A DNA stretch of 64,000 nucleotides, from the NCBI GenBank assembly GCA_021397845.1, contig CM038044.1, positions 45,618,354 through 45,682,353 on the forward strand. Direction: 5' to 3'. The translations under genes and the position numbers were made by a program. A model generated the notes under the pieces. That model was not told the origin of the DNA. It ran no database searches and worked only from the letters and a program-made list of their open reading frames with translations. The stretch is from Areca catechu (lineage: Eukaryota; Streptophyta; Magnoliopsida; Arecales; Arecaceae). This document shows, piece after piece, positions 20,373 to 31,730 of this stretch. Every line of letters begins with the position of its first letter. The first letter of the stretch is position 1.

Positions 20373-22280
20373 GCACCATCAAGCCATCCCGAGACCGCCG
20401 AGCTGACTCAAGACACAATCGAACCGAATCCCAAGTTCAAGAGATTTCCAGAAGTTTCCAAAAATTTTTTCCTTTTTGTTTCAATTTTTGGCAATTAAAA
20501 AAGGGAATAAAATCCCATGAAATCTCGTGTAACAAATTTCCCCTGCCACCACTTAGGGTTAGTTGTGTTTGGAAACTAATCTTTGGATTAGTTATCGAGT
20601 AAACCCATTTAAGGTTACTCTGGAAGCATCTGTTCGAAGCCTTTAAATAAGGCTCAATCTCTATACAACAGGGTATGATGGAATTGTAATGAAACCTCCC
20701 AACTTCTTCTTCTCTGATTGCATCTTCTTCTTGCCTTCGTTGCTGAGGTGACGTCGAGGGGTGAGAGGCCCCATCCAAGCCTTCATCATGACTATGACGT
20801 CGAGGGGTGCGAGGCCCCCATCGATCTCCATCATCCCACTACACCATCCCTTCCACGCCATCTCCGACCACTACACCTCCCTCCCATGACCGAACCCGTC
20901 ATCCCCAAACTCCTTTCCAACCTCTTGCTCGGTCCTCAAAGAAGATAGCCCCAGGTTAATCCATCGCCAAACTGTCTTCCTCTGATCCAGACCCCCCCTC
21001 TCCTCCGTCCGACCTCCCTCCTCCATGTGCGACGCCTCCATCGGAGCTCCTTTCTTCGCCCAGTTGAATGATTGGCACATAGGAGATCTAAGATCTCTCT
21101 CAGCGTCTTGATGTCCTGAACATCTTCGTCTTCTTCGACTTCTTCTCAGAGATGAACACCACCACCACCCTAAGCATATTCCTCATCTCCACCTTCATCC
21201 ATGGGATCCGTGTCGCCACCGCCACCTCCACCTCCGCGTGCAGCACCGCCACCATCATCGAAGCTCTTTTCCATGGAATTCTTACCTGAACCCGGCTAAC
21301 CTCCCCTGCTCCCGAGCTCTCCGCATCCTTTCTGGACATCTGCCTGGCCGTTCTTCCATCAGAGCCTGACTCCCCACCGGAAACAAAGCTCCGAGATCGC
21401 CCCGACATCATCTTCCCTGAGCATCACTCCGTCATCACCGAGAAGCCCCTGTTCACAAGTCCAAAGAAGCTCCCATTCCTCTCGGTGTTCCTCCAGATGA
21501 CCCCGAGCCACCTGGCTTCTCCCCCTCTGGCCTGTCCATCACCGGACCTCCTTCCTCCGGTCCACCTTGCACCGTCTTCACCTCCAAGCCTCTGCCCCTC
21601 AAAGCTTTAAGCTCACTACCCTATTCCACGAAGTGTTCAGCCGTTGCTATGAAGAAGACTCATCGAGCTGCTGTTGAAAGAAGACAGGAATATATATTCC
21701 AGCTATTCCTTGTATTCTGCACTTATCCCAGATTTATTATAGATTGGAATAAGCCCCGTTTACTTTAATTTGGGTTGTGTTTTTGGCTTTGATTGTCTCA
21801 CTTAGGCTAATCCGAGGTTAATTATGTTAGGTCCTTTTCGGTACCGAGCCTTGAAGGGATCCTAGCCATCAACTCGTGCTCCTGATGCCTGTCGTTGGAT
21901 GACTTATTATTGATCACCCAGGTCGCATCTTCCAAGGTTAAGTGATCTCATCACAAGAAAATAGCTATTACTATCGTAAGGTCCTATCTCTCTTTACTTG
22001 CTTTAGATCTAAATTTTTGAAATGCATGCATGTCCTTGATCAGGGGTTTTACAATCTCTGAGTCCTGGTTCTTTCTCATTTTATTGAGCCTAGCATGAGA
22101 AAATGCATGACTTAAAATCTACCTTATTTGAATGTTCTCCAGAATCTGTGTTTATTATAAGCATCGATACTCGTTTGGATTCTTAGGGTAATTTTCATGC
22201 ATGTCGTTCCCCATCACCCTTCTTTTGGTATCAGAGCATAGTTCCACATCATTCTTGGTATCAGAGCATAGTCCACATCA
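20301..22280 (+). mobile_element. 3' LTR of element B
   Basis: 1980 bp, TGGTGGGGACACC to GTCCACATCA, followed by the ATAGA duplication. It is uninterrupted and so gives the empty site for the solo LTR in its partner. It has one extra 29-bp unit at the end (22252-22280), a primer-site-like string plus CATAGTCCACATCA, which the 5' LTR has only as its real binding site. Confidence 0.9.
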
Positions 22281-22285
22281 ATAGA

Positions 22286-23072
22286 TCTCCATTGCATGGG
22301 AGGATGGACCTCCGTTGCATGGGAGGAAGAAGATTCACTGCATGGGAGCATGGAAGACGCTTCGTTGCATAGGAGAACAGGGCTCCATCGATGATGATAT
22401 AGGAGCTCTTCTTGTAGAACTAAAACACTATTTTTTTTAGTTACAAAGATAACGGAGAAAGGAGTTACCCTAAGAAAGAATAGGACTCCTCTAAATGGGA
22501 GAATATGGCTCCATTGCAAGGGAGGAAGAGGCTTTGTTGCATGGGAGAGGGCTCCGTTGCATTGGAGCATGAGACTCTATTGCATGGGAGCATGAAGCTC
22601 CATTGCATGGGAGAGATGAGGCTCCGTTGCATGGAAGCTTGAGGCTCCGTTGCATGGGAGAGGGCTCCATTGTATGGGAGCATGAAACTTCACTGCATGG
22701 GAGGAAGAGGCTCCGTTGCATGGGAGCATGGAAGAGGCTCTTTTGCATGGGAGCTTAAGGCTCCATTGCATGGGAGAGGGCTCCGTTGCATGGGAGCATG
22801 AAACTCCACTGCATAGGAGGAAGAGGCTCCGTTGCGTGGGAGCATGGAAGAGGCTCTGTTGCATGGGAGCATGGAAGAGGCTCCATTGCATGGGAGACGG
22901 CTTCGTTGCATGGGAGCATGAAACTCCGTTGCATGGGAGGAAGAGGCTCTGTTGCATAGGAGCATGGAAGAGGCTCCGTTGCATGGGAGCATGGAAGAGG
23001 CTCCGTTGCATGAGAGAATGGAAGAGGCTCCATTGCATGGGAGCATGGAAGAGGCTCCGTTGCATGAGAGCA
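22286..23072. repeat. GTTGCATGGGAG minisatellite, right part
   Basis: Continuation of the 12225-12751 array after element B, about thirty copies of CTCCGTTGCATGGGAG with GAAGAGG, CATGAA and CATGGAAGAGG tails. A 150-bp non-repeat block (22375-22495) matching 12105-12225 splits it, so a larger unit (block plus array) was itself duplicated. Confidence 0.9.
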
Positions 23073-23414
23073 TGGGCGGACCTGCAAAACAGGAAAGACC
23101 TGGGTCGGGGATTCTGGCGAAGACACTCCGACAATCAAGTCAGTGGGACGATCGAGGGAAATAGAAGATCTCTGAGGTGGAGAGCCTGGGAAACTCTCTG
23201 CTCCTAGAGGGTGATAAGAATAAAAGATAATGTAGGAATGAAGAGAGTCTATTATCTCTTACCTCCCCTTACCTTTTCATGCTGGTCTTATGTAGACGAG
23301 CAATTCCTGTCATTTGGGGAGGCGCGCTCTTCTTGGCATAGTTTTGCGAGGCTTATGTAGGCCTGAGGCTAGGATAGGTTGACGAATCTTCTCCTTCTGG
23401 GCAGTTCAGGAGGT

Positions 23415-25781
23415 TGGTGTGTAGGGTTCGGTGGCAAGGCGGAATCATAGATTTCAAAAATTTTTATCTTTATGAAATCTTCACCAAACCTTCAACCCAA
23501 AATCTCCTTAAAAGAATTAAAACATATAGATGTTTATATAAGATTTAATCTCAAATTAAGATGCTAACCTGTATCGCAAAATCCAAACTCTGAATCTCCA
23601 CCAGGTGCCCAAATGTTCACCCTCCAATGGTGATCCACACAGAAAAACAATGAAGACAACAAATTCTATTTCTTGGTTCCTCTTCTTGAATTCTTTTTCA
23701 AGAATTCAATTCTTGGACCTTTAGGCTGAAATTTTCTTTCTTGAAAATTTCTTCTTCTTCCTTCTTTCCTCTTCTTGAATTTTCTTCAAGAATTCCCTTT
23801 CTTGAATCCCTTTTCTTGAATTGAATTGGAAGAAAAATTAAGACAGGCAAGGTCTTAATTCAAGAACGAAAAGAAGAATAGATCCTTTCCTTTTTCTTTC
23901 CTTTACCGTTCAAGACCTTCTTCTTATTCTTGTTTAGGGTCAGAGTTTCGACAGAGGATACCTCTGTAAGGGAAACAATACCCAACAAGAACAAGAGGAA
24001 GGAGTATTCTGGAGAGGAAGAAAGGGAATTGGATCTCTGAACTATGTTACATGAAAACCCCCGAGAACCCCAACCCTATTTATAGATCTCAGAGGGGTGT
24101 CATCTCGAAACAACGCAACCCTCTGAAACCCCAGGGATCATGATCCCTCATTCCTCACGCATCCCCTCAACCAAAAATCACGATTCTCCGATTTGATTTT
24201 CGTTTTTCCGACGAGAAGAACTCTCGGAAAAACTTCAGGAAGGATCGCGATTTTTGGAGACGGATTTGCGACCGAAAAGCGACGGATCTTTTTCTTAAGT
24301 TTTTCTGGCCATCAGATCCAGATCTAAGGGCGCCAGACAAGGATCTGAAACGCCCCTATTCAGAAATTTCTCCGACATTTTTTCTTCTCACGCGTTTTAA
24401 GAGAAGTCCACGCGCGTGGACTTTCTTTCTTGGCGCGCACGGGTGAAAGAAGGGAGGGGGCGGCTTGGAGAGAGGGTCTCAGTGAATTAAATTCACTTGG
24501 GTTCAGCCATGGGTTAGCCCAATGTCCTAAAAAATAAATTGGACCTTAATCTGGTTCAATTAGAACCCAATTAAGCCCAAATCGGAACCAAATTTGAATC
24601 TGATTCGAATAGAAATTTGGTCTGCAACACATGCTAGTGTGTTTATCCTGCAAACATGATTTAATTCCAAATTAAATCCTTCATCAATTTTCTTTTGTGT
24701 GTGACCCATTGGGTTCCACACCTAGCCAGCAGTAGGTCCGAGTTCTATTTGACTTAATTCGGTTAGATCTCAACTAAGCCGATTTAGGTCAACTCAAACT
24801 AGCTCGACTCGGTCAATTAGAATCTAATTCAAATTGACTGATTTGAATTACCATGACTCAATCATATACCTACAAGACAAGATTGACGTCTAGCAACGTA
24901 TCATGTCTACCCGGAAGATGTGGAATTTTGGTGAAATTACCAAAATACCCTTCAGTGGTGAGTTACCGGGCAATTCAGTCATTTGATCAACTTGCATCCC
25001 GAATATGATTATGAATATGGATACTTGTCAAATCCAATTTTCATATTCATCCCTAGCTCAGTCTTTATAATGATGATTCAGTAATGAACCATTAGAAAAT
25101 ATCTCTAATGTTCATACTTTGATCAAAGGTTTCCTGAATCCATCAATTGAAATTAGCTGGATGCTATTCCCTCTTATTAGGGCTGATCAATTCCTTGTTG
25201 ACCTACTCACAATCTCCATATACAATCCACCATAACCAGTATCACCTCGTGCATGACTCGGTGTCATGATTGACTGCGAACCAAAGTATGGATTCATGTA
25301 TATAAGGTACTATGGTAGTCTCAGGTCAAAGGACCACATGCACTACTCCCAATATGAGAATTATCTATTGACAAACAGATAAGGTTCCATTAGATATTCT
25401 CAATCTGGATCAATTCAGTGAACTCATTCTCTAATGAACACTCACATCCTAGTATTAGTGTCAAACACAAGTGACTGTGAGATCAGTCACCCTTATTACA
25501 AAACATATATAGGATGTGCTGGTCTTGCCGGAAACATTGATCCCCAACTCAATGTCCCATCGACCAGGAATATTTTAGATTAGGGTTTTAAGGCTTTAGG
25601 TCTCACTGGTATGATCTCATCATAACCCTAGAACCATAGCCCTAATCTATGGGGTTCATCAAAAAATCAAAAAGACACAGCAAATGATGAAAATAATGCC
25701 TTTATAAAATGTCAATTCATTGATTTTGGGATCAAAATTACAATATTTCAATTGGCTTTCAGGGCACAATCTTTCATGGTG
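23415..25781 (-). mobile_element. Copia solo LTR (J) nested in the K LTR
   Basis: LTR 23420-25776 (2357 bp), plus-strand ends TGTAGGGTTCGG and CAATCTTTCA, with perfect TGGTG duplications (23415-23419 and 25777-25781). The empty site is visible in the partner LTR near 8440 (GGTTGGTGAAGGAG). Text such as GTCTCAGGTCAAAGGACC and the long A/T-rich half resemble Angela/Tork-type copia LTRs read on the minus strand; that lineage call is tentative. No coding sequence inside. Confidence 0.9.
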
Positions 25782-26459
25782 AAGGAGCACAGTGCCTCGG
25801 GTGGGGCACTTCTTCCTGATTGGTGTAAACTGTGACCTGGGGGCTTTAATATGGCCCTCCTTTCAGGCAGCGCGCCATAGGGTCTGTAGCAAGTCTGGCA
25901 GGAATGTTGATTTTACATGTCGGGCTACCATCCGGGCTTCCTCTTTACCTGCACTTTGAAAAGCATGCCTGGGATGGAGTCAGTCAGACCGTGGCACACG
26001 GGCCAAGATGCGGCAGGCAGAGGCTCTCTATGCACATGGTTCGAGGTGCATGGCACGAGGCTACTCATACACGTGGATCGAGGTGCATGGGCAGGTAGTT
26101 TCCTTACGTGTGTGGACTGAGGCACATCATCTCTTCATGCGGGCGAATCGGAGCATGCAGAACCACATTGGAGCAGAGCACTGGGCGTTCACGGAGCCGG
26201 AGCTGGGGTTGGATCCAGACTCCACGCGGGTAGAGCAGACCGGAGTGGGCAGATGCAGGGCCGGAGACAGGCTTGCCGAGGTGCCGGATCGGGGTGCAGA
26301 TCTTCGGGCGGAGCCGGACTCACATGGGCAATCGAAGATGGGGTGTGTTGGACCGGGCGGAGTCCTGCCAGGCTGAGCTGGACTGGGGGCACGAAAGCAT
26401 CGGACTGGGCGGAGTCCTTCCAGGCTGAACTAGACTAGGGGCGTGGGAACATTGTACCT

Positions 26460-27080
26460 GCACAGGCATGCCGGACTGGCACAAGCATGCCGAACTTGGG
26501 GTGCCGGAGGGTGGAGGCATGCTAGACTGGCACAGGGTCGTGCCAGAGGGTGGAGGCGTGCCGGATTGGCATGGGGTCGCACCACAGGGCAGAGGCATGC
26601 CGGACTGGCATGGGGTCGCGCCGTAGGGTGGATGCATGCCGGACTGGCCAGGGTCGTGCCGGAGGGTGGAGGCATGCTGGACTGGCACGAGGTCATGCCA
26701 GACTGGCACAGGGGCGAGATGCCCTGGCACGAGCTTGGTGCCCTGTCACGGATATGCCGCGGGCGAGGTACCGGACTAGAGCCAACCTGGGTGCGGGCAT
26801 GCCAGACTGGCATGGGGTCACACCATAGGGCGGAGGCGTGCTGGACTGGCACGGGGTCATGCTGCAAGGTGGAGGCATGCCGGACTTGCACGGGGTCATG
26901 CCGGAGGGCGAAGATGTGCTGGACTATTGCAGGGTCATGCCAGACTGGCACGGGGATGAGATGCCCAACCGCGGGCGTGCCGTGGGCATGACCCTAGCAT
27001 GGGCTTGGTGCCCTATCGCGAGCATGCCACGGGCGAGGTGCTGGACTGGAGCCGACCTGGGCACGGGCGTGCCAGACTAG
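26460..27080. repeat. GC-rich degenerate tandem repeat, second copy
   Basis: Counterpart of 9110-9700 in the other K LTR: many TGCCGGACTGGCACGGGGTC-like units. Followed at 27100-27260 by the GGCGAAGTACATGGCCGAGG-type field. Confidence 0.75.
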
Positions 27081-27435
27081 GTGGAGCCGGAGAGCACTGG
27101 TCAAGGTGGTGAAGTACATGGCCGAGATGGGGTCGAGGTGGCGAAGTACATGATCGAGGTGGGGCCGAGATGGTGAAATACATAGCCAAGATGGGGCTGA
27201 GGTGACGAAGTACACGATTGAGGTGGGTTTGAGGTGGCGAAGTACACCACCGAGGTGGGGCCGAGTTGCGGACCCGGCCGCCATAGGGGCCGATCTCCTC
27301 TTAGAACAAGCAGACCCACCGTCTTCTTTGGATGGGAGACTTGGGGATATCCATGAAGTATGTGGCCACGTCGCCACCATGGAAGATGCTACGTCAGGGC
27401 CGAATGGATTTTTTTACCACCGTTATAACTAGAGT

Positions 27436-27834
27436 TGTCTCAACCTTGGAACTGAGTCGACTCTAAGCATCAGAGCCGACTCATCCAGACCACAGGATTT
27501 CCTGACTATGTAAGCGAGCCGACTCGAATCCATTGGAGCCGACTCGTCCAGACCACAGGATTTCCCGACTGTGTAACCGAGCCGACTCGAGCCCAATGAG
27601 CCGACTCGACCAGAACACATTCCCCTATTCTGAGCCATGCCAACTAGCAGAGCCGACTCATACACCAGAGGAGCCGACTCTAAGACCCAAACTGACCAAA
27701 ACTCTGCCTAAACATCTAGGACTCATCCCGGACTCACTCCTAGCCCTAGATACATCATGGAAAACCATGATAGACTGGACCAATAAAAGGACATTAACCC
27801 GACAAGTCTTGAATGCACCACCCGAGACTCAACA
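27436..27834 (-). mobile_element. 3' LTR of copia element F
   Basis: About 399 bp. On the minus strand it starts TGTTGAGTCTCGGG at 27834, directly after a purine-rich CAAGATGGAGAT, and ends GGTTGAGACA at 27436. It carries seven GAGCCGACTC motifs and a tandem duplication of about 70 bp (27467-27535 and 27536-27600). The 5' LTR partner is not found beyond 49895, so the element is truncated and the length is from one copy only. Confidence 0.65.
27440..27690. promoter_or_regulatory. Cluster of GCCGAC (DRE/CRT core) motifs in LTR F
   Basis: Seven copies of AGCCGACTC, most as GAGCCGACTCG, within 220 bases. GCCGAC is the core bound by DREB/CBF-type AP2 factors in plants. That these act as regulatory sites here is inference. 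Confidence 0.5.
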
Positions 27835-27846
27835 ATCTCCATCTTG
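27835..27846 (-). promoter_or_regulatory. Polypurine tract of element F
   Basis: Minus strand CAAGATGGAGAT directly before the LTR start. Weaker than the tract of K but correctly placed. Confidence 0.55.
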
Positions 27847-27899
27847 GTGCTTCAAGGCTACATATGCCATACTCCTTAAACCCATCAACCACATACAAG

Positions 27900-29981
27900 A
27901 GTAGAAGCTTTTCCTTGGTAGAGCCTTTGTAAGTGCATCCACCTAGTTCTCCTTTGTATAGACCTTCACCAGTGCCACTTCTCCTTCCTCCACCAGCTCT
28001 CTGACTCAGTGGTATCTCACATCTATATGCTTGGTGCGAGCATGATAGACTAGGTTTTGAGTCAAGTGTATGGCACTTTGGCTATCACTGTGCAGGACCA
28101 CCATACACTGTTTCACCCCCATTTCAGCCACTAGCCTTCTCAGCCATAGTGCGTCCTTTGCAGCCTCAGTAATCCCTATACACTCTGCTTCTATTGTAGA
28201 CAAAGTAGTAATAGGTTAAAGAGTAGATCTCCAAGAAACCAGTCCACCATACATGTAGAAGATATAACCTGTTGTAGACCTTCTTGTATCAAGATCACCA
28301 CATAGCATGCATCAACAAATCCTTCCAAAGGACCTGAATATTCACCTAACTCTATAGAGTTCCATTCATGTCCTTTTGGCTGCCCACCAAATACAAGTCC
28401 ATGCTTTTGAGTCCCTTGTAGATATCGTAAAATCCACTTCAATGCCTTCCAGTGTTCCTTCCCAGGGTCAGCCATGTATATGCTCACTTGGCTTACAGCA
28501 TATGCTATGTCTAGCCTACAACAACCATAACATACATCACACTGTCCACTGCATTGGCATATGGAACTCTTTTCATGTACTCTCTCTCCTTCTCTGTCGG
28601 GGGCTCTAATTTTTCGAGAGAGAAATATGCCCTGGTAATTGTGTATCTGTTGGTTTGGCCTTCTCCATCCCAAAGCTCTCGAGTATCCTTTTGATGTACC
28701 CACCTTGTGACAAATGGAGTATTCCTTTACATCTATCCCTGCAAATCTCCATTCCAAGGATTTTCTATGCTGATCCCAAATCTTTCATCTCAAATTCATG
28801 AGACAATGCTCTCTTCAGTCCTATCACAACTTTCATACTTCTGCTAGCTATCAACATATCATCCATATATAGAAGTAAATATAGAGCATCCACGGTATCC
28901 ACATCCTTGACATAAACATATGGTCATGTTCATATCTGAGAAACCCAAGGCTCAAGATAAATGTATCAAATATGTGATACCACTAATGAGGTGATTGTTT
29001 TAAACCATACAATAACCTCTAGAGTAGACATACCTTGTTCTCCTATCCAATCTCAATGAAGCCATCAGGTTGCTTTATATAGATCTTCTCTTCCAGACTT
29101 CCATGTAGAAAGACTGTCTTCACATCCATCTACTCTAATTCTATATCATGTTTTGCCACCAATGACAACAACACCCGAATCGAAGTATGGAGTACCATAG
29201 GAGAAAACACCTCTATGTAGTCAACTCCCTCCCTTTGTGAATATCCCTTTGCTACCTTGCCTTGTATCTCACTCCACCTTGCTCTGAAGGTACTGATTTC
29301 TTTGGAACCCCATTGGAGCCAATTGCATGAGCATTTTTAGGTAGATCCACCAGCTACCAAGTCTGATTCCTCCTGAGAGATTCCATCTCTTCCATCATGC
29401 CTTGCATCCATGACTCTTTATTAGGACTTTCCATGGCTTTTACAAAATTTTCTGGATCTCCATTAACAGATATAAAAGCATATGATATAGTTTCATCCAT
29501 GCCATATCTCACCGGCTTCTGAATTGTACGTTGAAACTTATGCAATGCCACTCCCCTTGCACTGTCTTGCAAGTCTCCTGTTTGTGGCTCCTCCTGTACC
29601 TCCCTTTGAACAGCTGGTTCTCCTTACTTCTCCTTCATCCCTAAAGAATCTTTCTTGCCTAACTCCACCTAAACTGAAACTCCATTTCCAGCTGATGTTG
29701 ATGGCCTATCCTCCACCTGTGTAGGGCACTCACTGCTATTCATCTTCATAACTGCACTTCCAACCCAATCCCCAGTTTCTCCAAGATGCTCCTTTCATCA
29801 AAAATGACATCTTACTAATCACTATCCTCTATGATTGAGGATTCCACAGTAGGTAACCTTTGACTCCTTGTGGATACCCTATGAATGTCATCTTCTTTGA
29901 CTTAGGATCTAGCTTGCTTCTTTCAGTTGCCTCCATATGTACATAAGCTGGGAAACCAAAGACTTTCAGGTAGCCTAGCTC
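27900..29981 (-). pseudogene. Copia F pol, C-terminal half: integrase tail, RT, RNase H
   Basis: Read downward from 29981: LGYLKVFGFPAYVHMEATER (integrase C-terminal), then a linker (29354-29572, ending near MEEMESLRRNQTW). RT follows with MDVKTVFLHGSLEE (catalytic Asp in MDVK), LYGLKQS and LYMDDMLIAS (YxDD as YMDD). RNase H follows with STIEAECIGITEAAKDALWL and SDSQSAIHLTQN, ending HARTKHIDVRYH. Copia RT copies the genomic RNA and RNase H removes it. At least eight in-frame stops and several frame shifts lie between 28757 and 29350, so no active enzyme is possible. Confidence 0.85.
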
Positions 29982-29986
29982 CACCT
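29982..29986 (+). other. Target-site duplication of element E, left copy
   Basis: CACCT before 29987, repeated at 48099-48103 after the element. It lies inside the integrase coding sequence of F. Confidence 0.95.
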
Positions 29987-30289
29987 TGTTGCCCAGGTGG
30001 CTACCCAAGAGTGGGGTGAATTGGAAATTTAAAAAATTTTAGCAGATAATGTGCACTTAAAAATCCCTTTTAGAGTGTAAGGTGCTGTGGCAAAATAATA
30101 ACTTGTAGAAGCTAAATAAGATCAAAGAAGCACAATACAAACACACAGAAATTATAGTGGTTTGGAGCAACCCAGCTCCTACGTCCACTACCAAAGATAC
30201 CACATGGGATTTCTCCTATATTCACACCCGAATACAGTAGGATTATTTTATAGGCTTACAATCCAAAATCTCTATACTTTGGTTTTAAC

Positions 30290-30480
30290 GGGATCACCAA
30301 AGAAATCCAACACCCTTTGGTTTTAAATAGGATCACCAAAGAAACCCAACTTGATTTTCACAGGATCACCAAGAACCCAACTTGGTTTTACCAGGATCAC
30401 CAAGAACCCAACACTTTATTTTTATCAAAGGCTCACCAAGAACCTATTTGGTTTTTCAAACGGGCTCACCAATAACCCAA
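30290..30480. repeat. Degenerate tandem repeat in LTR E
   Basis: About six copies of a 30-36-bp unit, TTGGTTTT...GGATCACCAAGAA(A)CCCAAC. Present also in the partner LTR at 46665-46865. Confidence 0.8.
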
Positions 30481-30904
30481 CAATTGAAGAATGAATTGAA
30501 AATAAATGCAACAATAAATGACAAACTCTAGTTATCGGATAGTTGCCGATGCAGCTTGAGAGAAGTCCACTTGAATGTACTTCAATGCTCTTTAATAGCT
30601 TCAGTGGCTTCTTTCCAAAGTGCTTCAAGCTTTAGATTATAGTTGGTGAAGACTTGAAGACTGACTTGAATGCTCTTTGTGCTCTCTTACTTGTTGGTAG
30701 GTTGGATATTCAATAAACCCTTAACACTTTTAGGAACTTTCTTTCTCTTCTTTTTTTAAGGAAGTTCAAATCCCTCAAATATATGGCCTTTTATCACTCC
30801 AAGGTAGATTGAGACGTTTTAGACCGTTGGGATGTGATATATGACCATTGGAGCACCTTTTTGCATTCAAAAAGAAATTCTGGAACTAGCCATTATGTTC
30901 CTCA

Positions 30905-31390
30905 AAATGATATTTGAGTCAGCTCAGATTCTTCGAGTCGGCTCGGATCCTTCGAGTCGATAGGTCGAGTCACCATTTCTTCAGTAGGGTTGGCACTTTG
31001 TCTCAGGGTGCAAAAACTTCACACTAGATGAGTCAACTCTTGATAACTCGGGTCGGCTCGAACTTCCATCGCTGAACACATTGAACTCGAGGGATCGGCT
31101 CGCTTGAATTTGGGTCGACTCTTCTTCTCAAGATCAGAAAACTTTACTCTGGAGGAGTCGGCTCATTGCAGATCGGGTCGGCTCGCTTTCTTAGAACTTC
31201 ACAATTAGTTCTAGCAGAGTTGGCTCAATCTAGTTGGGGTTGACTCACTTGGCTATTCTCAGAAAATAATAGAAATGGACTCTGGACGAGTCAACTCGGC
31301 TCTCCTTGCATCGGCTCAGATGCTGCATGCTAGAATCCTTAGTGCATGCCATGAGATAGAGTCGGCTCTTTTTCAGACTAGGTTGGCTCG
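30905..31390. promoter_or_regulatory. GAGTCGGCTC motif cluster, left LTR of E
   Basis: I count five exact GTCGGC (reverse of GCCGAC) inside GAGTCGGCTC-like words, plus about eight one-base variants (GAGTTGGCTC, GGTCGACTC and others). On the sense strand of E they lie upstream of the TATA-like box near 30780. Regulatory role inferred. Confidence 0.5.
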
Positions 31391-31715
31391 AGTGACTTCT
31401 TCAGAATTTTTATAAATAAACTTGAGAACACTCTCACCAACACTCTCAAACTTTTCATACCAACTCAAAATAAGTTTAAGGCACAACACACATAGAAGTA
31501 ACCCTTTTATATGATTTTTCTTAACTTTTTTATTGGGTTCTTCTTTACAAAACATGATTACAACACAACTCAAAATAAGAAGAATAAATATAAGGGTTGA
31601 AGTTTGAACAAATAATTCATCCTACAAAAACTTATAAACCACTTGAAGAGTTGTTAGTAAAATATGTGCATACTCCAATATTTGGTTATCATCAAAATCA
31701 CTTATGGGGTCAACA

Positions 31716-31730
31716 ATCTCTCCCTTTTTG
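31716..31730 (-). promoter_or_regulatory. Polypurine tract of element E
   Basis: Minus strand CAAAAAGGGAGAGAT directly before TGTTGACC of the 3' LTR. Confidence 0.8.

Larger units (their letters stand above)
12752..22280 (+). mobile_element. Element B: non-autonomous Ty3/gypsy (chromovirus-derived) retrotransposon
   Basis: Complete by structure: 5' LTR 12752-15908, primer-binding site 15913-15924, coding interior, CACCCCAGGAAAAA polypurine tract, 3' LTR 20301-22280, and ATAGA duplications. The interior keeps gag, a long non-pol coding region and the integrase tail with chromodomain, but has no protease, RT or RNase H, so it needs enzymes from elsewhere. Two solo LTRs (14025-15227 and 18467-19737) inserted later; without them B is about 7.0 kb. 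Its layout matches element D although the LTRs differ. Confidence 0.9.
8102..27430 (-). mobile_element. Element K: large non-coding LTR retrotransposon (LARD-like)
   Basis: Two long direct repeats (8102-10095 and 23073 to about 27430) begin TGGGYGGACCTGCAAAAYAGG and share the same order of blocks throughout. On the minus strand a strong polypurine tract precedes the left copy, so K runs right to left. Between the repeats there is no gag or pol, only minisatellite arrays and GC-rich text. Element B (12752-22280) sits in the interior, and a copia solo LTR (23420-25776) sits in the right LTR. Without these inserts K is about 7.4 kb with a 3.4-kb interior. No convincing primer-binding site follows the 5' LTR at 23072, and no target-site duplication could be matched. 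It would depend on enzymes supplied by another element. Confidence 0.75.
23073..27430 (-). mobile_element. 5' LTR of element K, split by a copia solo LTR
   Basis: Partner of 8102-10095 with the same block order. It is interrupted by 23420-25776; without that insert it is about 2.0 kb. The boundary at 27430 is approximate because the last bases differ from the partner and an LTR of element F begins a few bases later. Confidence 0.75.
29987..31715 (-). mobile_element. 3' LTR of element E
   Basis: Starts (plus strand) TGTTGCCCAGGTGG and ends GGGGTCAACA. It contains runs of CACCAAGAACCCAAC-type short tandem repeats (about 30290-30480), a TATA-like CATATATTTGAG on the minus strand near 30780, and the GAGTCGGCTC cluster at 30905-31390. 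Confidence 0.92.

Noticed and set aside
12752..22216. Ending the B LTRs at CCCCATCA (15873 and 22216)
   Set aside because: The ATAGA target-site duplication is only found after 22280, so the true 3' end is further out and the earlier primer-site string is internal to the LTR.
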